Part shown: piece after piece, positions 51,601 through 60,557 of the stretch | Numbering within the stretch: position 1 is the first letter of the stretch | How the letters are laid out: each line of letters begins with the position of its first letter | Source of the DNA: Formicarius rufipectus | Taxonomy: Eukaryota; Chordata; Aves; Passeriformes; Formicariidae | Reading direction: 5' to 3' | Length of the DNA stretch: 64,000 nt | NCBI GenBank assembly: GCA_013399695.1 | Contig: VXAU01002436.1 | Location: 96,606-160,605, forward strand | Notes under the pieces: model-generated | The model's database searches: none | What the model saw: only the letters and a program-made list of their open reading frames with translations | What the model was told of the DNA's origin: nothing | Made by a program: the position numbers and the translations under genes

Positions 51601-54600
51601 ACCTGGCACTGCCCTCCTGGCTCCCTGCCTCCTGTTGGCTTTAATTTTTGTCCTACAACCCCAGCAGCCATCACTATTTCCATGGGAACCGTCCTGAAAT
51701 CCAGCAATGTGTCCGCTGGGGTCACCAGGCCTCTCTCTCCCCCTTGCCTTATATTCCAAGCCCAGTTTCTGCCCATCTCCAGTTACAGGTGACATTTCTC
51801 TCTAATCCCAGGGAAGCTGCTGCTCTTTGGAAAGGAGCAGAAAGTGCCAAAGTCTGGGAACATGTCCAGGACATGAAGACACCTTTGTTCATGCTGGATG
51901 CTGGCAGGATGGTGCTGCATCCAAGTGAACTGTGGGCAAGAGGATGGCAGGAGAGGGGGTGGAAACTGGGAGCAGGGGATTTCCAGGGTGCTCCTGGCTC
52001 GGAGCTGTATCACACCAGGCACAGGGATGGCATCTCTGAGGGAGCTCTCACCACTCCTTGTCTGGATGACTCAAGGGGTTGGGGATTTGAGACAAGTCTC
52101 AGGCTTTCAAATTCTCTGTTAATCAAATCCCAAATGCGAAAAGGAATCAAGAGACATGAAAAGTGTTGCTAAAGAAGCAGGAGGTGGGGGAAGGAAACAA
52201 ATAAAGCCACCCTCCCTGGTCCCCAGCGACAGAGCAGCCCACTTCTGCACCATATCTCATCTGGGAAAAATTATATGTTGGGAATTATGTGCTTCTTCTG
52301 AAAAGCCTTAAAGGAGATTTAATAAAATGAGACAAGCTAATAATATAGGGAATGAATAGCAACCCTGAATGCTGCATCTTGATTTAATCAGAAGCTTTTC
52401 CCCAGGGGGACAAGCAAAAGCTATGGCTAAAGCCTCCTTTCCTTCCCTATGCAGCTGCTCCCCTCTTGCCTGTCTATCCACTCCTTCTCTCATCCCAAAG
52501 GAGCAGCCAGGGCAGGATCTGGGGTCCCACAAGACCCCACTGTTCACCAGCAGCTGCTGGGAAATGCACAGCCCATGTTGGTTCTTTGGGAGCAGGATAA
52601 GGAGATGGACACGGGCTTGCTGCACACCCACCAGCGAGAGGGTCCCTGTCTGAAGAACAGATCCCTGTCCTGGGTGAGAAAAGCAGGAACTGGGGAGCTG
52701 GGCTGGGGAGTGGACTTGGCTCCACGTGTGTACTTTCTCAGGAGGCAGGGAATGCTGTGTGCTGCTGCATCAGGAACGAGCCCTTGGTAGGACATGAAGC
52801 ACCTTAAGGGTGATGACACGGAGCTCAGGTGGGATTTGCTCCTCCCTGTGGCCCAGGAGAGTTGAGGGGTCTGTGTGTGCAGGGTGGGAATGGCACAAAC
52901 AGCTCTTCCAGCCTTGGCTGTTTCACCTCTTGCACCCACAGGAGCTGCCCATGAACCAAGGCCAGCCCAGCCCCAGGGAATGGTCCTTCCCAGCTCTGCA
53001 GCACACTCAGAAACCAAACTCATGTTCTGATGTAATTGTCCTTTTCCGAGTATCCTCCACTCTCCTGTCCCTGTGCTGGGCACCCTGGTGCTGCTCCTGC
53101 CTCCTGGAACATTTTGCTTCCTATGTTTTAGCCGTGGCTGGTGCTGTGAGCTCTGTTTTGCTGCTGCACAGCTCGTCCAAGCCAGGCCCTGGGGACCCAC
53201 GTGTTCTGTCGCTGAGATGTTTGTGTGACTTTCGTGGAATTTCCTTTCCTCCTTTCCACTTGCTCTCGGACTCAGGGTGGGTTTTGCTGCTTGGCAGGTT
53301 GTTGGTAAATCTGTGAGGGTGCTAATAGGGAGGAAAATAGCAAGAAAACAGGGACTGATCTGGTAACTCCATTAAAGCTGTCTCTGGGGTTCGTGCAGAC
53401 CATTCTGCCTGAGGTCCTGGCTGTGTCAAACTGCTCCATGAAAGAGCCTGGATCCTCCAAAACCAAGCAAGGAGCAGAACATCCCACAAACAGCAGGGGT
53501 AAACTCTGACAGCTGTGGTGTAAATGCTCTTTTACTTGTCTCTGCTTCAGGCTTGGGCTATTTGCAGTCAGGTCAGAAATAGGGGGTGATTTTTAAGAGA
53601 ATCATGACTGTGGGAAGGCTTTGCCTTGCAGTGAGGTGGATCCTTTGTCATCAGTCACTGGAAGAAAATGTGCTCTGTTCCTACCAGGAGATGAGTTCCT
53701 AGATGAGCCTGGGAGGACTCAGCCTAAGCCATGTAATGCTCCTCTGCTCAGGCTCTGCGTGACTCTGTGAGGATCTGGGCTCTGGGGTGGCACAGGCAGT
53801 GCCCACGTCCTCTTCCCTGGGAACTCCCACTGCCATCACCTCTCCTCAGCCCACCCAGAGCCCCTGATACCCTGTCCTTGCTCTCAGGGGGTCCCTGGCT
53901 CCCGTCCCACACCACTGAGCCCACAGGATCCCAGGTCACATCTACCTAGTGCTGTGCTCTGCCTGAAGAGCTGTTTAGAAGGAGCAAATGGATTTCTTTC
54001 CTGTTAGCCCAGGAGCAGGCTTTGAGCAGGCTATTTTTACCTGTTCCTGACACTATTAATAGTTGTATGGCCAACAGTAAATGCAGATCAAGATATTTGA
54101 TTTGTCTGTCCCCCAGAGGTTGGCACTTCCTATTCCCCCTGTTGTTTTCCAGCAACCACTTCAATTAAATGATCTTTTTGTTATTTTAGGGTGGTACATT
54201 TGGGCATTGTATTCAGCTATTAAACTTCTTTGCTGTCTCGCACACAGATTACTAAACATGGGAGACTGTCCCACTTTCTCTCCTCCAAGTGTCCTTGTGC
54301 CTCCGGGCACGATGTTCCCCTGCAGGCAGGGATGAGGCTGAAAAGGGCTATTTAAGCTCCTGCTCCCTTGAACCCGCAGACAAGTACAATTCCTGCATAA
54401 GTCTTTGAACAGTGTTTAAATTAATATCCAAGTGTGAGATCACACCCGGGGGGAGCAGGGGGAGATGAAAAGCTCAGCACCAGCCGCTTCCCAAGTGGAG
54501 CTGATGAAATGCACCACTGCACCAGCCTGTGTGTTCTGGCTGCCCCAGAGGTGCTGTAGGTGAGGCTTCTGCTACCCCAGACCTTATTTAAGCATCACTT

Positions 54601-54634
54601 TTTGTTATGTTTGGGGGTTTTATTCCAAATAGAT
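48616..54634. other. PEMT-RASD1 intergenic region, no gene seen
   Basis: About 6 kb between the likely PEMT 3' end and the CR1 copy upstream of RASD1. Open frames up to about 250 codons occur on both strands, but none has a recognisable domain, splice structure or conserved motif. They are rich in Pro, Ser, Gly and Cys, as expected from GC-rich non-coding DNA. Confidence 0.6.
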
Positions 54635-54965
54635 CATCGAGTCACAGAATGGTTTGGGTTGGAAGGGATCTTAAAGCTCATCCTGTTCCACCCCCCTGCC
54701 ATGGGCAGGGACACCTTCCACTAGACCAGGTTGCTCCAAGCCCCATCCAACCCGGCCTTGAACACTGGGTTTGAACACTCCCAACTACTCACAGCCAGGA
54801 ATTCCTTCCCAATATCCCTCTACCAGTGGGAAGCCATTCGCCCTTGTCCTGTCACTCCATGTCCTTGTCCATAGTACCTCCAGTTCTCCTCAAACTCCTT
54901 CAGGCACTGAAAGGGGCTCTAAGTTCTCCCCAGAGCCTTCTCCAGGATGACCATTCCCAGCTCCC
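54635..54965 (-). mobile_element. CR1 LINE fragment, reverse, upstream of RASD1
   Basis: Starts with the inverted CR1 terminus (GAGTCACAGAATGGTTTGGG). It continues with CCCCTGCCATGGGCAGGGAC, AGGTTGCTCCAAGCCCC, CCAGGAATTCCTTCCC and CTCCCCAGAGCCTTCTCCAG. The hexanucleotide array begins about 15 bases after it ends. Confidence 0.88.
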
Positions 54966-54978
54966 CCAGTACGGTAAT

Positions 54979-55188
54979 ATTCCCATTCCCATTCCTGTTC
55001 CCATTCCCATTCCCGTTCCCATTCCCGTTCCCGTTCCCGTTCCCATTTCCATTCCCGTTTCCATTCCCATTCCCGTTCCCATTCCCATTCCCGTTCCCAT
55101 TCCCGTTCCCGTTCCCATTCCCATTCCCATTCCCATTCCCGTTCCCGTTCCCATTCCCATTCCCATTCCCATTCCCATTCCCATTCCC
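54979..55188 (+). repeat. Hexanucleotide microsatellite (RTTCCC)35
   Basis: 210 bases, exactly 35 hexamers, almost all ATTCCC or GTTCCC with rare ATTCCT, ATTTCC and GTTTCC variants. The - strand reads GGGAAY repeatedly, so it has strong G-quadruplex potential; the + strand is C-rich. It keeps all frames open on both strands and creates artefactual Pro-Ile/Val, Gly-Asn and Glu-Trp repeat peptides. Confidence 0.95.
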
Positions 55189-55283
55189 GTACCTGCCCCG
55201 CACGCGCCGCCGCCGGCCGGGCTCTCTCCTTCCCCCTGGCGGCGGGAACCGGCACTGCAGCGGCACCGCTCGGCGACCGAGAC

Positions 55284-55387
55284 CGGGATGATTGGGGTCG
55301 GGATCGGGATTGGGGTCGGGATCGGGATTGGGGTCGGGATCGGAATTGTGGTCGGGATCGGGATTGGGGTCGGGATCGGGGTTACGG
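55284..55387 (+). repeat. Hexanucleotide array GGGRTY, opposite G-strand to its neighbour
   Basis: About 100 bases made of GGGGTC, GGGATC and GGGATT hexamers, often in an 18-base order of the three. Here the + strand is the G-rich one, whereas in the array ending at 55188 it is the - strand. The two are separated by about 95 bases of GC-rich, CpG-rich sequence. Confidence 0.9.
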
Positions 55388-55639
55388 GAAAGCCACCGTG
55401 CCAAGAACATCCTTCAAGGGGGCACCGCGCAGCCCCCAGCCCGCGCTACAGCGCCCGGAGAGAGACCCTTCTCTGCTCCCAGTCCTGCGCACCGGCGCTT
55501 GCACCTAGCGGGGTCTTTTCTTCGGACTCACTGGTGCTTGCGCCGGGCAAGTGTAAACTGAAGCAAAACCACAGTGGGAAATGGGGTGGGACCTCCTGCG
55601 CCCCCCGTCCCGGGTCCGTGCGGCTCGGGGTCACCCCAG

Positions 55640-56230
55640 TCCCGGAGCGCCGGGAGCCCGCACCGGGTTGCGAACGGGAGAGATGCAAAGCACCGAAACT
55701 CCGGGTTGGGATGCAAAGGGGTTGGTTTACAAACTGGACCGGGAGCCCAGACCGGGCTCCGAAAGAGACCGGGCTGCTTAACACCGGGAGTGCAGACGGG
55801 GACTGTCAAACACCGGGGGTGCGAACCGGGACGCGAACGGGGCCAGGCTGAGCAGCACCAGGGATCCCAACCAGGCTCCAAATGGGAACGGGCTGCGAAG
55901 CACCGGGAGCGCGAGTGGGGCTGCGAAGTCCCAGGAGTGCGAACGGGACCGGGATGCTCAGCCCCGGGAGTGCGAACGGGACCGGGATGCTCAGCCCCGG
56001 GAGTGTTAACGGGACTGGGTTACTCAGTCCCAGGAGTGCGAACGGGATCGGGGAGCTCAGTCCTGGGAGTGCGAACGGGACCGTGATCGCCCCAGACTGA
56101 GAACGGCGCTGCGAAACGGGACCGGGCTCCAAGCCCCGGGACCCCCACTGTGGAGCCGGGCTGTGGAGCACCGAGAGCCCTTAACGGGGCAAGGAACGGG
56201 ACGGCGCTGCCAAGCCCCGGGAGTGCAAAG
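55640..56230 (+). repeat. GC-rich minisatellite, 33-bp period, in RASD1 upstream region
   Basis: Units read roughly CCGGGAGTGCGAACGGGACC-GGGATGCTCAGCC. The GAACGGG (or TAACGGG) core recurs at 55941, 55974, 56007, 56040 and 56073, exactly 33 bases apart. Earlier copies from about 55640 are degenerate with variable spacing. The unit is 11 codons, so it keeps an open frame and mimics a coding repeat. The array stops about 100 bases before the TATA-like box. Confidence 0.88.
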
Positions 56231-56266
56231 GGAACCGCTGCGTGCAGCCCCGGAGCGGGGCCGGGC

Positions 56267-56277
56267 GCTGACTCAGC
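56267..56277 (+). promoter_or_regulatory. AP-1/Maf-type palindrome in RASD1 promoter
   Basis: GCTGACTCAGC is a perfect 11-base palindrome around the central C and contains the AP-1 core TGACTCA. It matches the central 11 bases of the 13-base T-MARE consensus. A CRE-like half-site (TGACG, 56293-56297) lies close by. Binding is inferred from sequence only. Confidence 0.4.
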
Positions 56278-56322
56278 CGCCGCCCCGGGCCGTGACGCGC
56301 CGAGAGGCGGGCGCTGCCTCCT

Positions 56323-56330
56323 CCATATAA
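56323..56330 (+). promoter_or_regulatory. RASD1: RASD1 TATA-like box
   Basis: CCATATAA in an otherwise very GC-rich stretch, about 145 bases before the start codon. A transcription start about 25-30 bases downstream (near 56355) would give a roughly 120-base 5'UTR with a CT-rich (TCC/CTT) tract. A GCTGACTCAGC element lies about 45 bases upstream. Confidence 0.55.
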
Positions 56331-56473
56331 CGCGGCGGCGGCCGTGCAGAGCTCACACCGACCTTTCCTGCGAGGGAAGAGAGGCAGAGCAGCCAGGCCG
56401 GCAACGCCTTCCTCCTCCTCCGTCTCCTCTTCCTCCTTCTCCTCGGCGCAAGCTGAACTTTTCGCCAGCTTCA

Positions 56474-56759
56474 ATGAAACTGGCAGCGATGATCAAGAAG
56501 ATGTGTCCCAGCGAGGCTGAGCTGAGCATCCCCGCCAAGAACTGCTACCGCATGGTCATCCTGGGCTCCTCCAAGGTGGGCAAGACGGCCATCGTCTCGC
56601 GCTTCCTCACCGGCCGCTTCGAGGAGCAGTACACACCCACCATCGAGGACTTCCACCGAAAGTTCTACAGCATCCGCGGCGAGGTTTACCAGCTTGACAT
56701 CCTGGACACATCGGGGAATCACCCCTTCCCAGCCATGCGCCGCCTCTCCATCCTCACAG
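56474..56759 (+). CDS. RASD1: RASD1 coding exon 1, residues 1-96
   Basis: Starts at the conserved MKLAAM methionine and ends with G of the Gly96 codon before donor GTACTT at 56760. The exon holds the nucleotide-binding P-loop, effector loop and switch II. The open frame extends upstream of the ATG only because of the repeat-rich promoter; that stretch resembles no RASD protein. Confidence 0.97.
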
Positions 56760-57561
56760 GTACTTGTCAGGGGTCTTTTTGCCCGATTCCAGGTGTTTTT
56801 TGCCCAGTTTGGGGATGTTTTCCCGATCTTGAGAGGAGAGAGGTGGGATTTGTGTGTTCAGTGGATGGGCAGCTCTTCTTGGTGGATGGGAGGATGCAGG
56901 ACCCACGTTCTGCCTGGTCCTTCCCTCCCTGAGTCCCTGTATGGCTTAGGCAGTGAGTCTCTGTGTGTCCCCATCCCTGCAACCATCTCACGTTCCCCCT
57001 TTGTCCCCAGGAGACGTGTTCATCCTCGTGTTCAGCCTGGACAACCGTGACTCCTTCGAGGAGGTGCAGCGCCTGAAGCAGCAAATCCTGGAGACCAAGT
57101 CGTGCCTGAAGAACAAGACCAAGGAGAACATAGAAGTGCCCCTGGTCATCTGTGGCAACAAGGGCGACCGGGACTTTTACCGGGAGGTGGAACCCCGGGA
57201 GATCGAGCAGCTGGTGGGAGGGGACCCCAAAAAATGCGCCTACTTCGAGATCTCAGCCAAGAGGAACAGCAGCCTGGACCAGATGTTCCAGGCACTCTTT
57301 GCCATGGCCAAGCTGCCCAGCGAGATGAGCCCCGACCTGCACCGCAAGGTGTCGGTCCAGTACTGCGACATCCTGCATAAGAAGGCTCTGAAAGGCAAGA
57401 AGCTGCTGAAGGAGGGAGGCCGGGGCGGCACGGAGGAGGCGTACGGCATCGTGGCCCCCTTCGCCCGGCGACCCAGCGTCCACAGCGACCTCATGTACAT
57501 CCGCGAGAAAGCCATCGGCGGCGGGCACAGCAAGGAGAAGGATCGCTGTGTGATCAGCTAG
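56474..57561 (+). CDS. RASD1: Dexamethasone-induced Ras-related protein 1 (Dexras1/AGS1), complete, 2 coding exons
   Basis: Ras-family small GTPase; in mammals it is glucocorticoid-inducible and linked to nNOS and G-protein signalling. Joining 56474-56759 and 57011-57561 gives 278 residues (human about 281). Visible motifs are the P-loop GSSKVGKT (31-38), effector region YTPTIEDF (53-60), the family's divergent switch II DTSGNHP (79-84 region, replacing DTAGQ), NKGD (145-148), ISAK (176-179) and a C-terminal CAAX box CVIS (275-278) for prenylation. Cys11, the S-nitrosylation site reported in mammals, is present. The basic C-terminal extension (about 215-274), with APFARRPSVHSDLMYIREKA, is typical of RASD proteins. 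MKLAAMIKKMCPS at the N-terminus fixes the start. That ATG has a weak context (T at -3), while Met6 has G at -3. CVIS and the whole N-terminus favour RASD1 over RASD2. Confidence 0.98.
57011..57561 (+). CDS. RASD1: RASD1 coding exon 2, residues 96-278 and stop
   Basis: The acceptor follows TTTGTCCCCAG. The first two bases complete Gly96 and the frame reads DVFILVFSLDNRDSFEEV. The exon carries the guanine-specificity motifs NKGD and ISAK, the RASD-specific C-terminal extension and the CAAX box, ending in TAG at 57559-57561. The intron is only 251 bases. Confidence 0.97.
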
Positions 57562-58350
57562 GAAGCCCTGCTCCCTACGGAAAGGAAGGAAGGGAAGAAG
57601 GAAAGGAGGGAGGAAAGCTGCTCGTTTCCAAGTTGACTTTGGGCAGGCAGGAGAGTGGGCAGGCACCCACCCGGGCAGAGAGGGGGTCGCCTCTCCCCCA
57701 GCCTCCCTCCTCCCGCTTTCATCACCTCTCTCCGCCGGGGGTGCATTTTGGGAGCGAGGGATGCGAAGGGGGAGGCTTCGGAGGGCAGGAGGAAGGTGTC
57801 AGTGGGATCTGCCTCCTCCTCTGGGCAGAAAGACAGGGAAAGGGTGAGCTGGTGTTGGCCAGGTGGGAGGATGAGTGTGAAGGGCACAGACCTTGGTGTT
57901 TCTTTCCCTCCCAAACCACCCAGCCCCAGGCACTGTTCTCGGGAGGGCAGGGCAGGACCTGCCAGCACCTGCCTGGGGCTTTGGGGTTGGTTTTTGGTTT
58001 TTTTTTCAACTCGACAAGCTGTGCATGGACTCTGGCTCTGTGTTGTGTGTTCGTCTGTGTCTGCAAAACACGTGCAGAAGACACTCCTAAGATAGTGCAA
58101 AGACATTGCAGAGTTACAGCCCCGATGGACCAAAAAAACCGACTTTGTTTACATTTGTCTTGTTTGATTTGCAAGATTTGGGGAGGGTGGTGGGGAGTGG
58201 GAAGGGTTTTTCAAAATTAAATAGGCACTTTATGTAGGTATTGTATGTCATTGACATGAACAAAAAAAATCTTCAAGTGTTTCTACCGTGGGTGAAACTT
58301 GATGTTTTATTTTTTCTACAAATTAATAAAATCTTTTTAAAAACTACACC
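57562..58350 (+). other. RASD1: RASD1 3'UTR
   Basis: About 0.8 kb from the stop to the polyadenylation signal at 58325. It starts with a purine-only tract (about 57579-57618, GGAAAGG/GGAAGG-like) and becomes AT-rich near the end. No other gene features are seen. The 3' end is set by the AATAAA signal. Confidence 0.75.
58325..58330 (+). terminator. RASD1: RASD1 polyadenylation signal AATAAA
   Basis: AATAAA lies in an AT-rich stretch 764 bases after the stop codon, followed by an A-rich run and then a T/G-rich segment (GAGTTTGCTTTTGCTT). It is the first canonical signal downstream of RASD1. Confidence 0.75.
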
Positions 58351-59764
58351 CATGAGTTTGCTTTTGCTTCCCTGTCCCACAGCAAAACCTGTCAAACAAA
58401 AGCCCTGAGCCCAGCTCCAAGGTACCCAAAACCAACCTCTCACTCAGTGCCTTTATTGCCCCATTTTCTCCGACTCCCAGAGCAAAGGTTCCCGACTCCC
58501 AGAGCAAAAGTTCCCGCCTCTGCAAGCTGCCAGTTTCTTGCCACACGGGGCAACCAGAGGCCAGGCAGGGAGTTACTCACTCCAACGGGTCACTGAGCCA
58601 GGACTCTTTCCTCACCCCACTACGCCGAGTGACGATCCTGCCAGCACCACGACATACCGGGCACTGGCATGTCATTCCCCACAGTCACCCAGCAAACTGA
58701 CATCACTTCGGTACAAAGAGCTGATTGTGTTTCATGCTCCTTCCCGATTAACTAAGCACACTCTAGTGATGTCAACACAGAGTGATTCATTGGCACCCCG
58801 GCTGGGATATTGTTTTTATTTTGCAACATGAGTAAAGGAAGTACTTTGCTCAAAAGGTCACCTCTGCATCTCATGGTTTTTAATCTCTTCCTAATAAAAA
58901 GTCACAGTAATCATTGCTAGAAGTGAAAGGGAAAGGAGAAAAGCTCTTCCCGGCTCCAGCTTCTGTTCCAGTTAATTTTAAGCCCCCACTCCCCCCTCAC
59001 ACAGTAGTACAAATCTGTGTTTAATAAATATTAATGGCAAGAAAATCATACTGAAGCCACAAAACTAAGGTGGGAGAGTGAGTTTGCAAAGCAAACTGCC
59101 TCAGTTTCGCTTGAAACTTGGATTCAGGCTGACAGAGTTAACTTGTTCCTGTGCTGAGTGCCAGACATTTCTTTGGCAACAGGTTGTTTCTTCCAGCTCT
59201 GTGAATGCCTGATTTCATAGGAACAGCAACTGGCAAAAGAATGGAAAACATTGCCCAGGCATGAGACACAGGAATTTATTGAGCCAGGACAGGCAATTGG
59301 TTGGTGGAAAGGTAATTTCAGTAATAAAAAACGTGTACATTGTGCTTTGTTTATCTTGGTGTTCTGCTTTACTCAGTTTACACACTGGCATCTTCCCAAA
59401 GAAAGTGCTAGTACAGTATTCCAATGGGGACAGACTAAATCTCTAAGCTATAGGTGAGGTGCAACCATCCCAACTCCCAGCGAGCAGAATTATCTGTTCA
59501 AGCTGCTCAAATGCTTGTGGTTGTGGGAAGCCCCTGGGGCACTCTGGGTGTAGAACTGACCCTTCCTGTGAGGCCTGACTTTAGCACGGAATAACTAAAA
59601 GCTCCTATCATTTATGTCCTTTGTTTTGATCCTTGTCCTTCTTCTGTTTTAAGAAGAAAAGACATTGGAGCTGGGCCCAGGCTACACATGCCCCTTGGTG
59701 CTGCCAACATCCCATCCCCGCTCAGCCCACATCCACCCAGTGAACACACAAGAGGGGCAGTTTG
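58351..59764. other. RASD1-MED9 convergent intergenic gap
   Basis: 1.4 kb between two 3' ends. It holds a 22-bp direct repeat and a - strand AATAAA (59275-59280) that could extend MED9. No coding sequence seen. Confidence 0.6.
58471..58515 (+). repeat. 22-bp direct repeat, two copies
   Basis: CGACTCCCAGAGCAAAGGTTC at 58471 recurs at 58493 with one change. It lies just downstream of the RASD1 polyadenylation site. Confidence 0.8.
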
Positions 59765-60340
59765 GAATTCATAAATCTTTATTTGACTCATCCCAAACAC
59801 AACCATCAACTGTTTAAAAAGAGAAACACAGAAGCAATTGAAAGCAATCATATCTCTTTCAACACACAGAGAATGGAAAGTGTTCCAGAGTCACTTTCCA
59901 GGAGCAGGGCCAAACAGCTCACACTTCCCTCTTATGTTCCCTTTCGATGCTTGGCCATTTTTAAGTAAAAAACAGTGCAGAAAAAGCCTCCATTCTCTTA
60001 TTTAAGTTAACCATCAGATACTTTGACCCTTAGTGAGGAGGAAACATAATGTCTCCTTCTTCTTTGAACGTAAAAAAGAACCCCACCCCGAGAGAAAACA
60101 GATGGGTATATAAATACACAGTCCTGGAGCAGATCAAAGGGAACATGCCACTGCAATCACTCCAGGTGAAGCACACGGTGTTCTGGTTCAGTGTCACTCA
60201 CCTGTGGTTCAATGGCCCACATAGGCACAACTCCACAGCAATGTAACCAAAAAGCATAAGGAAACAAAAGTAAACTGCTGCCACCCTGTTCAGCCCAGAG
60301 AGGAGGTATCTCAGATCCGAGGAGTGGAGCTGTGCCCATC
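59765..60340 (-). other. MED9: MED9 3'UTR
   Basis: Runs from the MED9 stop down to the AATAAA (TTTATT on the + strand) at 59778-59783. The sequence is AT-rich and single-copy in appearance, without recognisable repeats. Its length is inferred from the polyadenylation signal. A second signal further downstream (TTTATT at 59275-59280) could give a longer form. Confidence 0.65.
59778..59783 (-). terminator. MED9: MED9 polyadenylation signal AATAAA
   Basis: On the - strand AATAAA sits about 560 bases after the MED9 stop. It lies in a context typical of mRNA ends (TCAAATAAAGATTTATGAATTCC). Confidence 0.65.
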
Positions 60341-60557
60341 CTACTCCTTGGGGATTTCAAACATGCAAAGGCTCTTGTACTTCTGCAGCAGTTCGTTTTT
60401 GGTCCGGACCTGCTCCCGCAGGTTCTGCAGCTGCTGCTGTTGCTGCTCTGGGCTCACACTGATGCCAGGCATGGAGCTGATCAGCTTCCTCATCTCCTGG
60501 AACTTGTTCTTGAGCTCATTCAGTACTTGGTGAACATCCTGGCTGTCCTTGTCCATG
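60341..60557 (-). CDS. MED9: Mediator complex subunit 9, last coding exon (partial gene)
   Basis: MED9 belongs to the middle module of Mediator, the coactivator bridging transcription factors and RNA polymerase II. On the - strand an acceptor (CTATGCAG, just above 60557) is followed by one base completing a Cys codon. Then come 71 residues, [10 protein letters not shown] through [13 protein letters not shown], and TAG at 60343-60341. This is nearly identical to the human C-terminal half (human total 146), including the [13 protein letters not shown] helix, PEQQQQQLQ and [16 protein letters not shown], which form the coiled-coil of the domain. The first exon (low-complexity N-terminus through LVHNIIK in human) is not seen between 60558 and 64000, so the gene continues outside the window or into missing sequence. 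Confidence 0.95.

Noticed and set aside
51043..51792. 249-codon frame between PEMT and RASD1
   Set aside because: Composition is typical of GC-rich intergenic DNA and it overlaps other frames of similar length. No splice signals or known domain.
54826..55851. 341-codon open frame with Pro-Ile/Val and Gly-Ile repeats
   Set aside because: It is produced by the two hexanucleotide arrays, which cannot encode stops in this frame, and it begins inside an inverted CR1 copy. The opposite strand is equally open.
55574..56086. 170-codon frame with 11-residue repeats (GVRTGPGCSAP-like)
   Set aside because: It is a by-product of the 33-bp minisatellite. No start context, splice sites or family resemblance.
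56150..56473. In-frame N-terminal extension of RASD1
   Set aside because: It spans the TATA-like box and 5'UTR and resembles no RASD protein. The conserved MKLAAM start is at 56474.
58351..60300. Glucocorticoid response element downstream of RASD1
   Set aside because: Mammalian RASD1 is reported to have a 3'-flanking element. The TGTTCC half-sites seen here (for example near 59142 and 59884) lack a matching partner half-site at 3-base spacing.
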